In this document: piece after piece, positions 16,338-24,510 of the stretch
Numbering within the stretch: position 1 is the stretch's first letter
Layout: each line of letters starts with the position of its first letter
Notes under the pieces: model-generated
Databases searched by the model: none
Told to the model about the DNA's origin: nothing
The model's input: only the letters and a program-made list of their open reading frames with translations
Source of the DNA: Frigoribacterium sp. PhB24
Lineage (GTDB): Bacteria > Actinomycetota > Actinomycetes > Actinomycetales > Microbacteriaceae
DNA: 64,000 bases
Direction of reading: 5' to 3'
Assembly: GCF_003755185.1 (NCBI RefSeq)
Contig: NZ_RKIC01000010.1
Location: 124,001 to 188,000, forward strand
Translations under genes and position numbers: made by a program

Positions 16338-19300
16338 CTAAACGAACTCAAGCCCCTGCCGAACGAGGTGCGGAATCGTCACAACTTCCAGATCTGCGGC
16401 CGGGACAAGCTCAATGAGCCAGGTATCCTCCGCGGCCTTGACGACGTCAGGGATTTTTGCTCCTGCCACCCTGAGAAGAACCACATTGCTCGAATGACGT
16501 TTTGCCGAGTGCAACGCTCGATCAGGATCGGTTGTCATGTGAACAAACTGTCGATCCATCGATCTGAGACCGGCACGAGCTTCGAAGATCGATGGCAGAT
16601 TGCCGATAGCAGTGGCATGAAACAACCACTCTGGGGGAGTTGGGCGTTCGTAGTCGGAACGACGATTAACGGAGTGGCCGTAGGAGGCGCGAATTTCCTG
16701 GCCGTCGAGTTCAAACCTCGGCTCCCCTAGAGCGCCCGCTACAACGAGTAGCTGTTCCGGTGTGACACCCCGGTGGCCATGTGCCTTGAGAGCGTCAGCT
16801 AAGTCTTCCGCGAACATCCATCCTCCCACTGCTGTTTTGGCACTCGTGTCGTGGCGGAGATGATATGACATCGCCTTGCTTATTCGCACGCGATCATTTG
16901 GCTGAATGCTCTTAAGCCGCGTGGGGTCCGAAAGTCCGGTTTTCACCGCCCAGGCAGAGAGTATTTTGTTGGCCCAAGCGCCCAACGGCTTCGAGGTCTC
17001 CGACCCAGCGAGACCGGCCAACAGGCGGTACGCGTGATCTCTAGTCGCTGACGTCGATCGTGCATCTGTGAGCAATCCAACAGAACGAGCCGCCGTACTT
17101 GCTCGATAAGCCTCGAAGTGCACTTCTTGAGTGTCAAGACCAAGGGAATTTAGGTAAATTCCGAGAATTTGGTCCCGAGTCTCCCAATCCGCCGGGTCGA
17201 TGACAGGCGCGTCGTCAACGAGTTGAGCGAGTTCGTATGTCAGGGGTCTTAGCCCGATGGATTCAAGGTCAGCGGCCAAGACTCGCTGATCATCATTAAC
17301 AAGCCAGTTCAATGTGTGGGCATCCCGTCTTGGAAAATCTGGCATCTCCTCGATGATGCCCCACCATTCGTTGAATAGAGAGCCCTTATCGTTACCAGCA
17401 AGCTTTCTAAGCCACCTACCTAGCTCTCGGTCCTTTATAACTCTGCGGGCCGTAGGGCCACTTCTAATCTCGGCGTGTTCCCAACCATGTATTAGTCCCA
17501 AGAAGCGGGATGTTTGGCGGAGTAGTTCGATTGGTTCGCTACCAGGCTCACCCAGCGCTTGGCGAAGTGTGCGTCCTCGCGCATACCGGCGGACGCTGAT
17601 TAGGTCGCCCGCTTCGTTCTCGTTCCCGACAACTAGGGAACTAATGTGTTCGATAACGCCGAAATGCGGTGAAACTCCAAGGTCTGCAAGTCGACCGCTG
17701 AGATTCTTTGCACGCTTAGAGTCTCGAAGTAGCGCTTCAGGCGAAGTTCTTTTGAAGACGAACGTTTGGCCAGTAATGCCAGAAAAATCATCCACCGTAT
17801 AGGCCTTGCCGCGACCGCCCAGACCGCTCATTCGTAAAGCTGGGTTGTTTATGGCGTTCTTTGCTGCCTGCGCAAAAACAGCGGTTTCGTCGCCAGATCG
17901 TATTGCGGCGACCAGGGCTGGGTTGCCCCGAAGAGTGGCACCGTTATAACGTCCTGAGGTTTCGATGTTATTGGCGAGGAGTACCAGAGGCTCACTGCTC
18001 GTTGGATTCAAGTGGTGTTGGCGAAGGAGAATGTCGATGCCAGCTGCCCTGTGACCCGCATGCTGCGTCATTTCGGCCAATAAGAGCAGGTCCTGAGCTT
18101 GTGCGAGCTTATCCCGCACCCCACCTAGTGCTCGTTTAGTTCCGATAGGCTCCCGTAGTCGCACGGCATCCTGGAGTAGTTCGATAGCTTTAGTCTTGCT
18201 GCTTGACCGTGCGATTCTCGATTCCAGTTCCGCCAGATACTCGCGGTATTGATACTGGCCCCTCTCGGCTGACTTTCGAAGGATCTCCATAAGAGCGTCA
18301 GAGGCATATTCGATGGTGGGCGGCAGGGCCCTGGATGTTCTTAGAGTAAACGGCAGGCGGACGTTCCTCAAGGGCAGTTCCTTATGAGGATGCTCCAGAA
18401 TGAAATCATGAAGAGCTATGAGCATCAGGCATCGAATTTCATGGGCCAGCTCAAGGGACTGGAGTTCAACCGTTCTCAGCGAGTCCCTGGCTCTTGCCAA
18501 GAACTGTTTTCTTGCACTGTCGGAAGCATGATCGGCCAGGTTGAGCCATATCTCCGCGGTGTTTAGGTGCCAACTGGGCCATTCATTTGATGGCACAAAA
18601 CGCGCCTGTGTATATCTTGCCGCCTCGCGCAGCGTCTCAACTTCACCGGTGGCATGGTATATTTCCAACGATGCTTCAATCCTCAGGGCTGCTGACCGGT
18701 AGTCCCTATCGTCGTGACTTGCTGAGGCTTCCAGATGTTCAAGGGCCGATCGCAATCGGTCGACATCTGGAGTCGAGAAGCGCGCAGCTGTGACTACCTG
18801 TCTACCGATCTCGCGCCCAAGGCGAATTGGCGTTCTCTGGGCGGGTGCAGTCTGGGTGTGTGGCCAGAGTGTCTCGTACGCGGCCAGAGTCAATTCAGCA
18901 GCGCGCACCAAAATGACCGGTTCGTGGAATGGAATGGTCCCAGCATGATCTCTCAAGGCTCGTGCGGTTAACCATCTTGCCTCCACAATTTCGGCCCCGT
19001 AACTCGATCCGGAGGACCTTAGATACGACCCAATCTCCGCGCCCGCCGTAGAAAGTTTGGCTTCTACGATTAGTGCGGCAAACGCCGGAAGATCAGTCGA
19101 TCGTAATTGAAACCAACTGTCTGTAATCGCGGCGGGGCTGGCGTCGTCGGATAGCCAAAGCCGAACTACCTCAAGTCCGTGCAGATCGACCCAGTTTTCG
19201 AGCTGCTCGTCTATCCGAATCCCAACTACTTTGGCGGTGCGGCAGACGGCCTCAAAGTTGGCCTGAGCCTGTAAAGCGAGATCCGTGAACGCCGTTTCCG

Positions 19301-19346
19301 GCCGTACTGCATAGAAGGCAGCAACCTGACCAGGATTTGGCTTCAT
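16338..19346 (-). CDS. Helical region + kinase-like domain + Tpt1/KptA RNA 2'-phosphotransferase fusion
   Basis: 1002 residues, in a clearly A+T-richer segment (line 17401-17460 is 33/60 G+C, against about 73% around it). Residues 1-500 are helical, partly TPR-like, unassigned. Residues about 505-745 look like a protein/aminoglycoside kinase fold: GLGGRGKAYTV (Gly-rich loop), FVFKRT (Lys532), RRDAHTLNWLV (Asp675, Asn680) and AADLES (Asp693). Residues about 819-990 are Tpt1/KptA: MSYHLRHD (Arg831-His832), EIRASYGHS (Arg886), WLFHAT, FVHMTTD, AKRHSSNVVLL (Arg950), that is, the full catalytic tetrad. Tpt1 moves an internal RNA 2'-phosphate to NAD+. The ATG is coupled by an ATGA overlap to a 26-codon ORF. 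The combined function is unknown; RNA repair or a conflict system is inference. Confidence 0.85.
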   Translation of the reverse strand: MKPNPGQVAAFYAVRPETAFTDLALQAQANFEAVCRTAKVVGIRIDEQLENWVDLHGLEVVRLWLSDDASPAAITDSWFQLRSTDLPAFAALIVEAKLSTAGAEIGSYLRSSGSSYGAEIVEARWLTARALRDHAGTIPFHEPVILVRAAELTLAAYETLWPHTQTAPAQRTPIRLGREIGRQVVTAARFSTPDVDRLRSALEHLEASASHDDRDYRSAALRIEASLEIYHATGEVETLREAARYTQARFVPSNEWPSWHLNTAEIWLNLADHASDSARKQFLARARDSLRTVELQSLELAHEIRCLMLIALHDFILEHPHKELPLRNVRLPFTLRTSRALPPTIEYASDALMEILRKSAERGQYQYREYLAELESRIARSSSKTKAIELLQDAVRLREPIGTKRALGGVRDKLAQAQDLLLLAEMTQHAGHRAAGIDILLRQHHLNPTSSEPLVLLANNIETSGRYNGATLRGNPALVAAIRSGDETAVFAQAAKNAINNPALRMSGLGGRGKAYTVDDFSGITGQTFVFKRTSPEALLRDSKRAKNLSGRLADLGVSPHFGVIEHISSLVVGNENEAGDLISVRRYARGRTLRQALGEPGSEPIELLRQTSRFLGLIHGWEHAEIRSGPTARRVIKDRELGRWLRKLAGNDKGSLFNEWWGIIEEMPDFPRRDAHTLNWLVNDDQRVLAADLESIGLRPLTYELAQLVDDAPVIDPADWETRDQILGIYLNSLGLDTQEVHFEAYRASTAARSVGLLTDARSTSATRDHAYRLLAGLAGSETSKPLGAWANKILSAWAVKTGLSDPTRLKSIQPNDRVRISKAMSYHLRHDTSAKTAVGGWMFAEDLADALKAHGHRGVTPEQLLVVAGALGEPRFELDGQEIRASYGHSVNRRSDYERPTPPEWLFHATAIGNLPSIFEARAGLRSMDRQFVHMTTDPDRALHSAKRHSSNVVLLRVAGAKIPDVVKAAEDTWLIELVPAADLEVVTIPHLVRQGLEFV

Positions 19347-19423
19347 CGACGTGGGCCGCCCTTACTCGAGCGCACACACTGTCGTTCGGGGCCTACAACT
19401 CGTTCGCGGACGTGCGTCTTCAT
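19343..19423 (-). CDS. 26-residue leader ORF overlapping the KptA-fusion start
   Basis: ATG at 19421-19423 with GGGAAGAAG just upstream; the frame ends in a TGA that overlaps the ATG of the fusion gene (ATGA). The peptide is basic (begins MKTHVRERVVG). The fusion gene itself has no good ribosome binding site, so translation is probably coupled through this ORF. A GATAAT-like -10 (minus strand, 19472-19477) lies about 50 bases upstream. It could be a regulatory leader or only a coupling device. Confidence 0.5.
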   Translation of the reverse strand: MKTHVRERVVGPERQCVRSSKGGPRR

Positions 19424-19626
19424 TGACTTCTTCCCTGGCGTTTGGACTGAGACAAGTCTGCAACCCTAAGTATTATCTGGGTCCTCGGATTCGGCGGTCC
19501 AGCGCAATCTTCTGAGTAGGTGGTGACGCTGATGTGTAGCGCCCATGATGACACGGCTCCGCGCCTAATGACGCGAAAGATGGCACGGGCTCGCGTGTAC
19601 CCGATACTGAACACGTCACGGGCGAG

Positions 19627-19941
19627 GTGGACGGGGCGGGGCGGGCTGTTCGACGTCGCCTGCGCGAGAGTACGTGCCCTGCTTGCGGGCACGCGTGGGA
19701 GGAACACCCGGGTGGTCGTGACGGAGCCGGCGAGGTCTGCGACGAGTGCGAGTACGAGCGGGACTACGAGGAGGTGCCGGTTTATCGTGCGCCGTGTCGG
19801 CTGACGGTCCCCGATGCGTTGCTCGCGCGTCTCACCCCAAGGGAGAGGGATTGGGCGAGGCCCCTGTCACGTGGACTCGGAGACCGCATCGGGAGGGGCC
19901 TGGCGCACATGGTGGACGCCGTGATCAACGCGTGGCCCTGA
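19627..19941 (+). pseudogene. Zinc-ribbon protein fragment, probably 5'-truncated
   Basis: The frame carries a convincing two-knuckle zinc ribbon, CPACGHAWEEH ... VCDECEYERDYE, followed by a folded-looking C-terminus (VPDALLARLTPRERDWARPL). Upstream the frame is open for another 75 bases but has no ATG and no ribosome binding site; GTG at 19627 is the only start offered. Base composition rises from the low-G+C insert to the genome average within this ORF, so its 5' end may have been lost when the insert arrived. A short functional gene remains possible. Confidence 0.4.
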
Positions 19942-20060
19942 GTGGCATTGTGACTGCTGGGGTCAGCCCTCGCGCACGCAGCCGCCGTCGGCCGCGTCGC
20001 GACCGGGGCGCAGGCCGGGGTCCTCGACGACCCGTGCTCGGTGTCAATGTCGGTGTCGGT

Positions 20061-20147
20061 GTCGGCAATGCCGGGTCGGTGCTGCGGCGGGGTGCCGGGA
20101 TCGCCGTGGGAGGGGAGCAACCGCGACGAGGGTCAGGATTGGACCAC
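20061..20147. repeat. Intergenic palindromic repeat, copy 3 (87 bp, degenerate right end)
   Basis: Begins GTCGGCAATGCCGGGTCGG and contains GTGCTGCGGCGGGGTGCCGGG and GGTCAGGATTGGACCAC, aligned with copies 1 and 2 at the same length. The right terminal TTGCCGAC has decayed to TTGGACCAC. It lies in the 432-base gap 19942-20373, which holds no supported gene. Confidence 0.65.
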
Positions 20148-20373
20148 GGGTTGACGCCGCAGCAGCGCGAGGAGAGCCCGGCTCGGGGTGCGGGCGTGGG
20201 GTGCGATCACCGCGATGCTGGTCGCGGCTTGAACTGCGTCTGGCCTGTCGCCTGCGTCTGCTCTTCGACCCTGGGGCCTCGCTCGTCGCCTGATCCGGTC
20301 CGCAACGGATCAGGCTGGTGAACACATGGCGGGTCGCATCCTCGGCGGGACCGCAGGGCCTGTCCTGCACGCA

Positions 20374-20901
20374 TCAACGGCCCGACGAGTCGTCGATCCG
20401 CTGGAACAGCACGTGGTCCTGCCAGCGGCCTGCGATCTCGAGGTAGGACGGGGCGATACCGTACTGCTCGAAACCGGCCTTCCGAAGGACTCGTTGCGAG
20501 GCGAGGTTGTGGCGGAGCGTCCCGGCCTGGACGCGGTGCAGACCCGCTTCACCGAACGCCCAGTCGACGGCCTCGTCGACGGCCGACGTCATGATGCCCC
20601 GCCCGTTGCGGTCCTCCGACAGCCAGTAGCCCAGGTCGCAGGACCGGAACGGGCCCCGGGCGATCCCGCTGAGGGTCAGCCGGCCCACCACAGCACCCTC
20701 GTCGACGATGTCGAACGGCTGCGCCTCGCCCCGTGACCGTTGCGCCAGCAGCGACGAGATCACCGACAGCTGCCCCTCGGGCGTGAAGAAGGCGTCGCCG
20801 CGCACGGGGTCCAAGGGGGCCAGGAACTCACGATTGCGCGTCAACGTTCGTGCCAGCTCGGGGGCGTCTCGCGGGTCGATCAGGCGCAGGTGGGAGGACA
20901 C
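20374..20901 (-). CDS. GNAT acetyltransferase (RimJ/RimL type)
   Basis: 175 residues. Acetyl-CoA-dependent N-acetyltransferase. It shows the RimJ-like order: LRLIDPRDAPELARTL, VGRLTLSGIARGPFRSCDLGYWLSEDRNGRGIMTSAV (motif A, with the pyrophosphate-binding R/Q-x-x-G-x-G/A turn as RNGRG), and HRVQAGTLRHNLASQRVLRKAGF (motif B). Substrate (ribosomal protein, antibiotic or other amine) cannot be told. The GTG start at 20899-20901 is fixed by TAGCGT six bases upstream. Confidence 0.9.
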   Translation of the reverse strand: MSSHLRLIDPRDAPELARTLTRNREFLAPLDPVRGDAFFTPEGQLSVISSLLAQRSRGEAQPFDIVDEGAVVGRLTLSGIARGPFRSCDLGYWLSEDRNGRGIMTSAVDEAVDWAFGEAGLHRVQAGTLRHNLASQRVLRKAGFEQYGIAPSYLEIAGRWQDHVLFQRIDDSSGR

Positions 20902-20907
20902 CGGTGC

Positions 20908-20913
20908 ACGCTA
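20908..20913 (-). promoter_or_regulatory. Leaderless-type -10 box (TAGCGT)
   Basis: Minus-strand TAGCGT six bases before the GTG of the acetyltransferase. Confidence 0.55.
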
Positions 20914-20952
20914 CCGCCGGAGGAGCGTCTTGATGCCGCCGGAGTCGACGCG

Positions 20953-21305
20953 CTACGAGCGCTCGTGAGGCCGCGGGCTCAGCGCGTTCAGCCGCGCGAC
21001 GAACGTCTCGAACCTAGTCTGGTCCGTTCGCCCGCTCAAGGTCTCGCCGAACCATTCCGTCCAGATGACGTCGACCTGGTCGCCGATTGTTCCCCCGGCC
21101 GTGATCAGCTGACGCACGATCGGGACGGCCTCGAGCTCGTACTCGTCCAGGGGGCATCGTCCTCGGCCCCGGGCTCCAGGCCCTAGGGGTCAAGGGCGTT
21201 CAGTTCGACGAGGACGCGGTCGACGAGCTCCCGCCAGGCCTGACGTCGGCGCGGCTCGCCGCCGTTCGCGTCTCGGCGACGCCGGAATGCGCCGAGGAGC
21301 CTCAC
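20953..21305 (-). pseudogene. Decayed gene of unknown function (stop plus frameshift)
   Basis: Three collinear minus-strand pieces look like one protein. A GTG at 21303-21305, in a GTGA overlap with the gene upstream, opens LLGAFRRRR ... QAWRELVDRVLVELNALDP and meets TAG at 21183-21185. The same frame continues GLEPGAEDDAP to a five-C run near 21150-21154. Adding one C there restores LDEYELEAVPIVRQLI ... WTEWFGETLSG to a TAG at 20953. The piecewise coding character and shared helical style suggest recent inactivation or assembly error. No family recognised. Confidence 0.5.
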
Positions 21306-21828
21306 CGCGCCTCCGGACGACCGGCCTCGTCGAGCGCGCGGAGCAGCGCCTCGCCGTCGCGCACGTCCACGAAGGTCATCGGCAGCGGGGCCAGGACCCC
21401 GTCGAGGCCCGTGTTGGTCAGTCCGCGCTGGCGTGCACCGAACGGGGTGGTTCCGGTGATCGAGTCGGTCCAGTCGACGCTGACGTGGGTGCGGTCGCGC
21501 GACCACGAGACCTCGTGGTTCTGCTGCTTCGCCGGTGCCTGGTGGACGGTCGACCCGACGACCAGGAACGACCGCTGGTCGGTGACCGCGTAGCCCGTCC
21601 TCGCCTTCCGCGCCCGCTTCAGCAGGAAACGACCGACCACGAAGAAGAGACCGATCGCGACGAAGACACCGCCGAAGGCGACGAAGAACCACGACCCGCC
21701 GTCCCGCAGCGCCGAGAGATCACGCTCTCGTCCGGACCACCCGACCAGAGCAGGCGCTCGCCGGGGCGCAGTTCGGGCTGCACGAGGGCACGTCGGTCGT
21801 CGGGCATGCGGGCGTCGGGAGCGCTCAT
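21302..21828 (-). pseudogene. PH-like membrane protein with internal deletion/frameshift
   Basis: From ATG at 21826 the frame reads LVQPELRPGERLLWSGGPDE, a typical opening of actinobacterial short PH-domain membrane proteins. It then loses sense near 21735. In another frame from about 21730 the protein resumes with SALRDGGSWFFVAFGGVFVA, IGLFFVVGRFLLKRARK and TGYAVTDQRSFLV, and ends at 21302. Family members usually have about 25-30 hydrophobic residues between these parts, which are missing here, so a deletion not divisible by three is the simplest explanation. It overlaps the next decayed gene by GTGA. Confidence 0.6.
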
Positions 21829-21894
21829 GATCGAGAAACTACCGTGACGCGTCCGCCACCGTGACCGTCTCCGCGACGGGTACGAGCGGTGTCG

Positions 21895-22548
21895 TCAGGC
21901 CCTCGGGCGGTCGAACCGGGCGCCCGCGGGCTTGGGTCCGAGCAGAGACAGGATGAAGATGACGAATCCACCGAGGTAGGGGACGAGGTTGATCAGCAGC
22001 AACCACCCGCTGACGTTGATGTCGTGCAGGCGGCGGGCGCCGAGCGACAGGAACGGCACGATCGTGCCGAAGAGCAGGATCGCGAAGACGAAGCCGACGG
22101 GGATGAAACCCGGTCCGGGCTCCAGGGTGCCGTCGTAGTCCGTCGTGCTTCCCGGGAGACCCGCGAGGAGGCCGACGACGCCGAGCACGATGTAGAGGAC
22201 GGAGTTCGCCAGGACCACCCACCAGTACTCGCTGCGGCTCGCCCGCCCCGTGAAATCGGCGTACTTCTTGAAGAACCGCGTGGCCGCGACGACCGGACCG
22301 GCGCCGTACAGCGGTGCCCAGAGGGGAACGGTCCCGCCCGGGCCGGAGGGCTGGCCCTGCGGCGGCTGGCCGTACGACGGCTGCGCGTACGCGGGCTGTG
22401 CGTACCCGGGCTGCTGCTGCGGGTAGCTCATCGGTGGCGGCGCGGGGTGGCCGTACGGCGCCTGCTGCCCGTTCGGGGGCTGCTGCCCGTACGGGGGCTG
22501 CTGCGCCTGTCCGCCCTGCTGGTCCGCTCCGTCGTTGCGATCGGCCAT
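21895..22548 (-). CDS. DUF805 membrane protein with Gln/Pro/Tyr-rich N-terminus
   Basis: 217 residues. Residues 1-75 are low-complexity (repeats of QQPPYG and YAQPAY type). Residues about 85-210 are a DUF805 domain: FTGRASRSEYWWVVLANSVLY opening, then three to four membrane helices and GARRLHDINVSGWLLLINLVP, a strongly conserved DUF805 segment. Family function unknown. ATG at 22546-22548 is chosen for GAGGGGGATC upstream; TAGGGT at 22588-22593 (minus strand) is a plausible -10 with a leader of about 32 bases. Confidence 0.88.
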   Translation of the reverse strand: MADRNDGADQQGGQAQQPPYGQQPPNGQQAPYGHPAPPPMSYPQQQPGYAQPAYAQPSYGQPPQGQPSGPGGTVPLWAPLYGAGPVVAATRFFKKYADFTGRASRSEYWWVVLANSVLYIVLGVVGLLAGLPGSTTDYDGTLEPGPGFIPVGFVFAILLFGTIVPFLSLGARRLHDINVSGWLLLINLVPYLGGFVIFILSLLGPKPAGARFDRPRA

Positions 22549-22717
22549 GAGATCCCCCTCGTCCGTGCCGCCCACCGCGACCCCGCCACCCTATCGAGAC
22601 GCGGCCGTGCCCCGTCGTGCCGACGACGGCAAGCCGGCGGACCAGGAGGCGCGGTCCGCCACCGAGGACGACCCACGTCGAACGATCGCTCCGTGCAGAC
22701 CCCGACTCACCCGCGAT

Positions 22718-22773
22718 CGAGTGGGCAGTTGTCGCTGTTCATCCCCGGGAGAAGAGCAACTACTGCCCACTCG
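22718..22773. repeat. Intergenic hairpin, 19-bp arms
   Basis: CGAGTGGGCAGTTGTCGCT (22718-22736) pairs with 22755-22773 at 17 of 19 positions, the outer 11 being perfect; the loop is 18 bases. It lies between the DUF805 promoter and the 3' end of the glycosyltransferase operon. It may terminate that operon or be a dispersed element; it is unrelated to the GTCGGCAA repeats. Confidence 0.65.
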
Positions 22774-22845
22774 GCAGACAGTGCGTCGCCGTGAGGAGCG
22801 CGCGGGGGCAATGGGCCGGCGAGGGGCGGGCTGGGCGACCCCGGT

Positions 22846-24510
22846 TCAGCCCCAGCCGCCGAGGTAGGCCGCCACGCCGGGCTCGCCCGTGACGGGAGTC
22901 AGCCAGTCCACGGAGGCGCGGTGCGAGACGAACGCGACGCCCGCCCCCCAGCGACGGGCGCGCAGGGCGGCGCGACGCGACTCGACCGTCGCGAGCACGC
23001 GACCCGACGGGTCGGTCAGCTGGATCGTGCCGAGCGCCCCCACGCCGACCGCGTCCGTCGCCGTCCGGAGGTCACGCGCGACGTCGTCCCCGAGCCCGAC
23101 CGCCGCGGCCACCGCCTGCGCCCGCGCGTCGTCCCAGCCGCCGGGATCGACCAGGGGCAGCACCCGCACGGGACCGTCGAGGGTCACGACCACCCGGGCA
23201 CCGCCCAGCGCCGCGGCGGAGGCCTCCGACGACCGGCCCAGCACCCGCTGGTCCGCCTCGAACACCGACGCCACCTCGTCCGGCACCACGACCGTCACGT
23301 CCGGCATCGCCGCCAGCACGCTGTCCACCGCCACGAACGCCGCACCGGCCGAGATCGGCACCCCGGCGGCGACGACCAGCTCGACGCACACGTCGACGGT
23401 GCGACTGCGCACCCCGAAACCACGGGAGCCGCGCACCGCGATCAGGTCGGCGAGGCGCAGGGTCTCGCCGTTCTTGTCGGCCTGGCGCCGCGCCTCCTCG
23501 TCCTCGCGAGCGGCGCGGTCGGCCGCGGAGGCCGCTGAGGCCGCTGAGCCCGCCGAGGCCGCTGAGCCCGCTGAGGCCGCTGAGCCCGCCGAGTCGGTGC
23601 CGGCACCCGCCGCGCGCCCCGCCCAGTCCGGCCCGTCGTGCCACGCCACCGCCCCCGGCACGTGCGCGAAGACCCCGCCGGCGAGCCACGCGCGGTGTGC
23701 CCACTCCCAGTCCTCGCCGCCGTAGCTCGTGAACGACTCGTCGAAGCCTCCGACCTGGTCGAAGAACCACCGCGAGCAGCAGGTGACCGCTCCGATCACG
23801 TGGCGGTACGAGCGGTCGTCGGCGTGCAGCAGGTCGGCGGACCAGCCGTAGGCCTGCTGCAGCCACCGCGGCTGCTCGAGCTCATGGGCCGGCCCGGCCA
23901 TCTCGACCGGTTCGGACACCGGCACGACGCCGGCACTACCGCCACCGGCACCACCGCCACCGCCGGCACCGCCACCGGCACCACCGCCACCGGCACCACC
24001 GCCACCGCCACCGCCGTCGGCGCCCAGCACCCCCGCGAAGTCCGCGTGCTTCCGCTGTCCGACCGTCACCGCCTCGGGCGCGAGCGCCGGCAGGCGGGTC
24101 AGCCGCAACACGTAGTCCGGCTCCGGTGAGGTGTCGGCGTCGACGAAGCACAGCACGGACCCCGACGACGCGGCGACCCCGACGTTGCGGGCGGCCGAGA
24201 GCCGGAACCCGCGGTCCTCCTGCACGATCAGTCGCACCTCGTCGGGCACCGTGGGGGCGGTCGGCGAGCCGTCGTCGACGACGATCACCTCGAGCCGCTC
24301 GGCCGGGTAGCTCTGCCGGGCGAGCGCCGCCAGCGTCCGGTCGAGTTCGGCCTGCTGCCGGTAGTGCACGACGATCACGGACACGAGCGGCGGCAGTTCG
24401 GGCCATTGCCCGTCGAGGGCGTCCCACGCGTTGCCCACGACGAACCGCCCGCCCGCTGGAGGCGCGGTGTCGGCCACGACGGAGGCCGGCGACCCGGCGT
24501 CGCGGCTCAC
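22846..24510 (-). CDS. Family 2 glycosyltransferase with Gly- and Ala/Ser-repeat inserts
   Basis: 554 residues from GTG at 24508 (GTGA overlap with the gene upstream). GT-A fold: VSVIVVHYRQQAELDRTL, VVDDGS (79-82), FVDADTS (DxD at 124-126), YGGEDWEWAHR (about 264-273) with the catalytic ED. Two low-complexity inserts interrupt it: a Gly/Ala run at about 166-193 and an Ala/Ser/Gly repeat at about 305-333, both encoded by tandem trinucleotide-like DNA (23936-24012 and 23520-23590). Residues 350-554 form an extra C-terminal domain. Last gene of a three-gene operon. It transfers a sugar from an activated donor; acceptor unknown. Confidence 0.87.
   Translation of the reverse strand: MSRDAGSPASVVADTAPPAGGRFVVGNAWDALDGQWPELPPLVSVIVVHYRQQAELDRTLAALARQSYPAERLEVIVVDDGSPTAPTVPDEVRLIVQEDRGFRLSAARNVGVAASSGSVLCFVDADTSPEPDYVLRLTRLPALAPEAVTVGQRKHADFAGVLGADGGGGGGGAGGGGAGGGAGGGGGAGGGSAGVVPVSEPVEMAGPAHELEQPRWLQQAYGWSADLLHADDRSYRHVIGAVTCCSRWFFDQVGGFDESFTSYGGEDWEWAHRAWLAGGVFAHVPGAVAWHDGPDWAGRAAGAGTDSAGSAASAGSAASAGSAASAASAADRAAREDEEARRQADKNGETLRLADLIAVRGSRGFGVRSRTVDVCVELVVAAGVPISAGAAFVAVDSVLAAMPDVTVVVPDEVASVFEADQRVLGRSSEASAAALGGARVVVTLDGPVRVLPLVDPGGWDDARAQAVAAAVGLGDDVARDLRTATDAVGVGALGTIQLTDPSGRVLATVESRRAALRARRWGAGVAFVSHRASVDWLTPVTGEPGVAAYLGGWG

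Noticed and set aside
19420-19707. 95-codon minus-strand ORF whose stop overlaps the 26-codon leader ORF (ATGA)
   Set aside because: It overlaps the zinc-ribbon frame on the other strand, has no ribosome binding site or recognisable feature, and the overlap can arise by chance; not counted as a gene.
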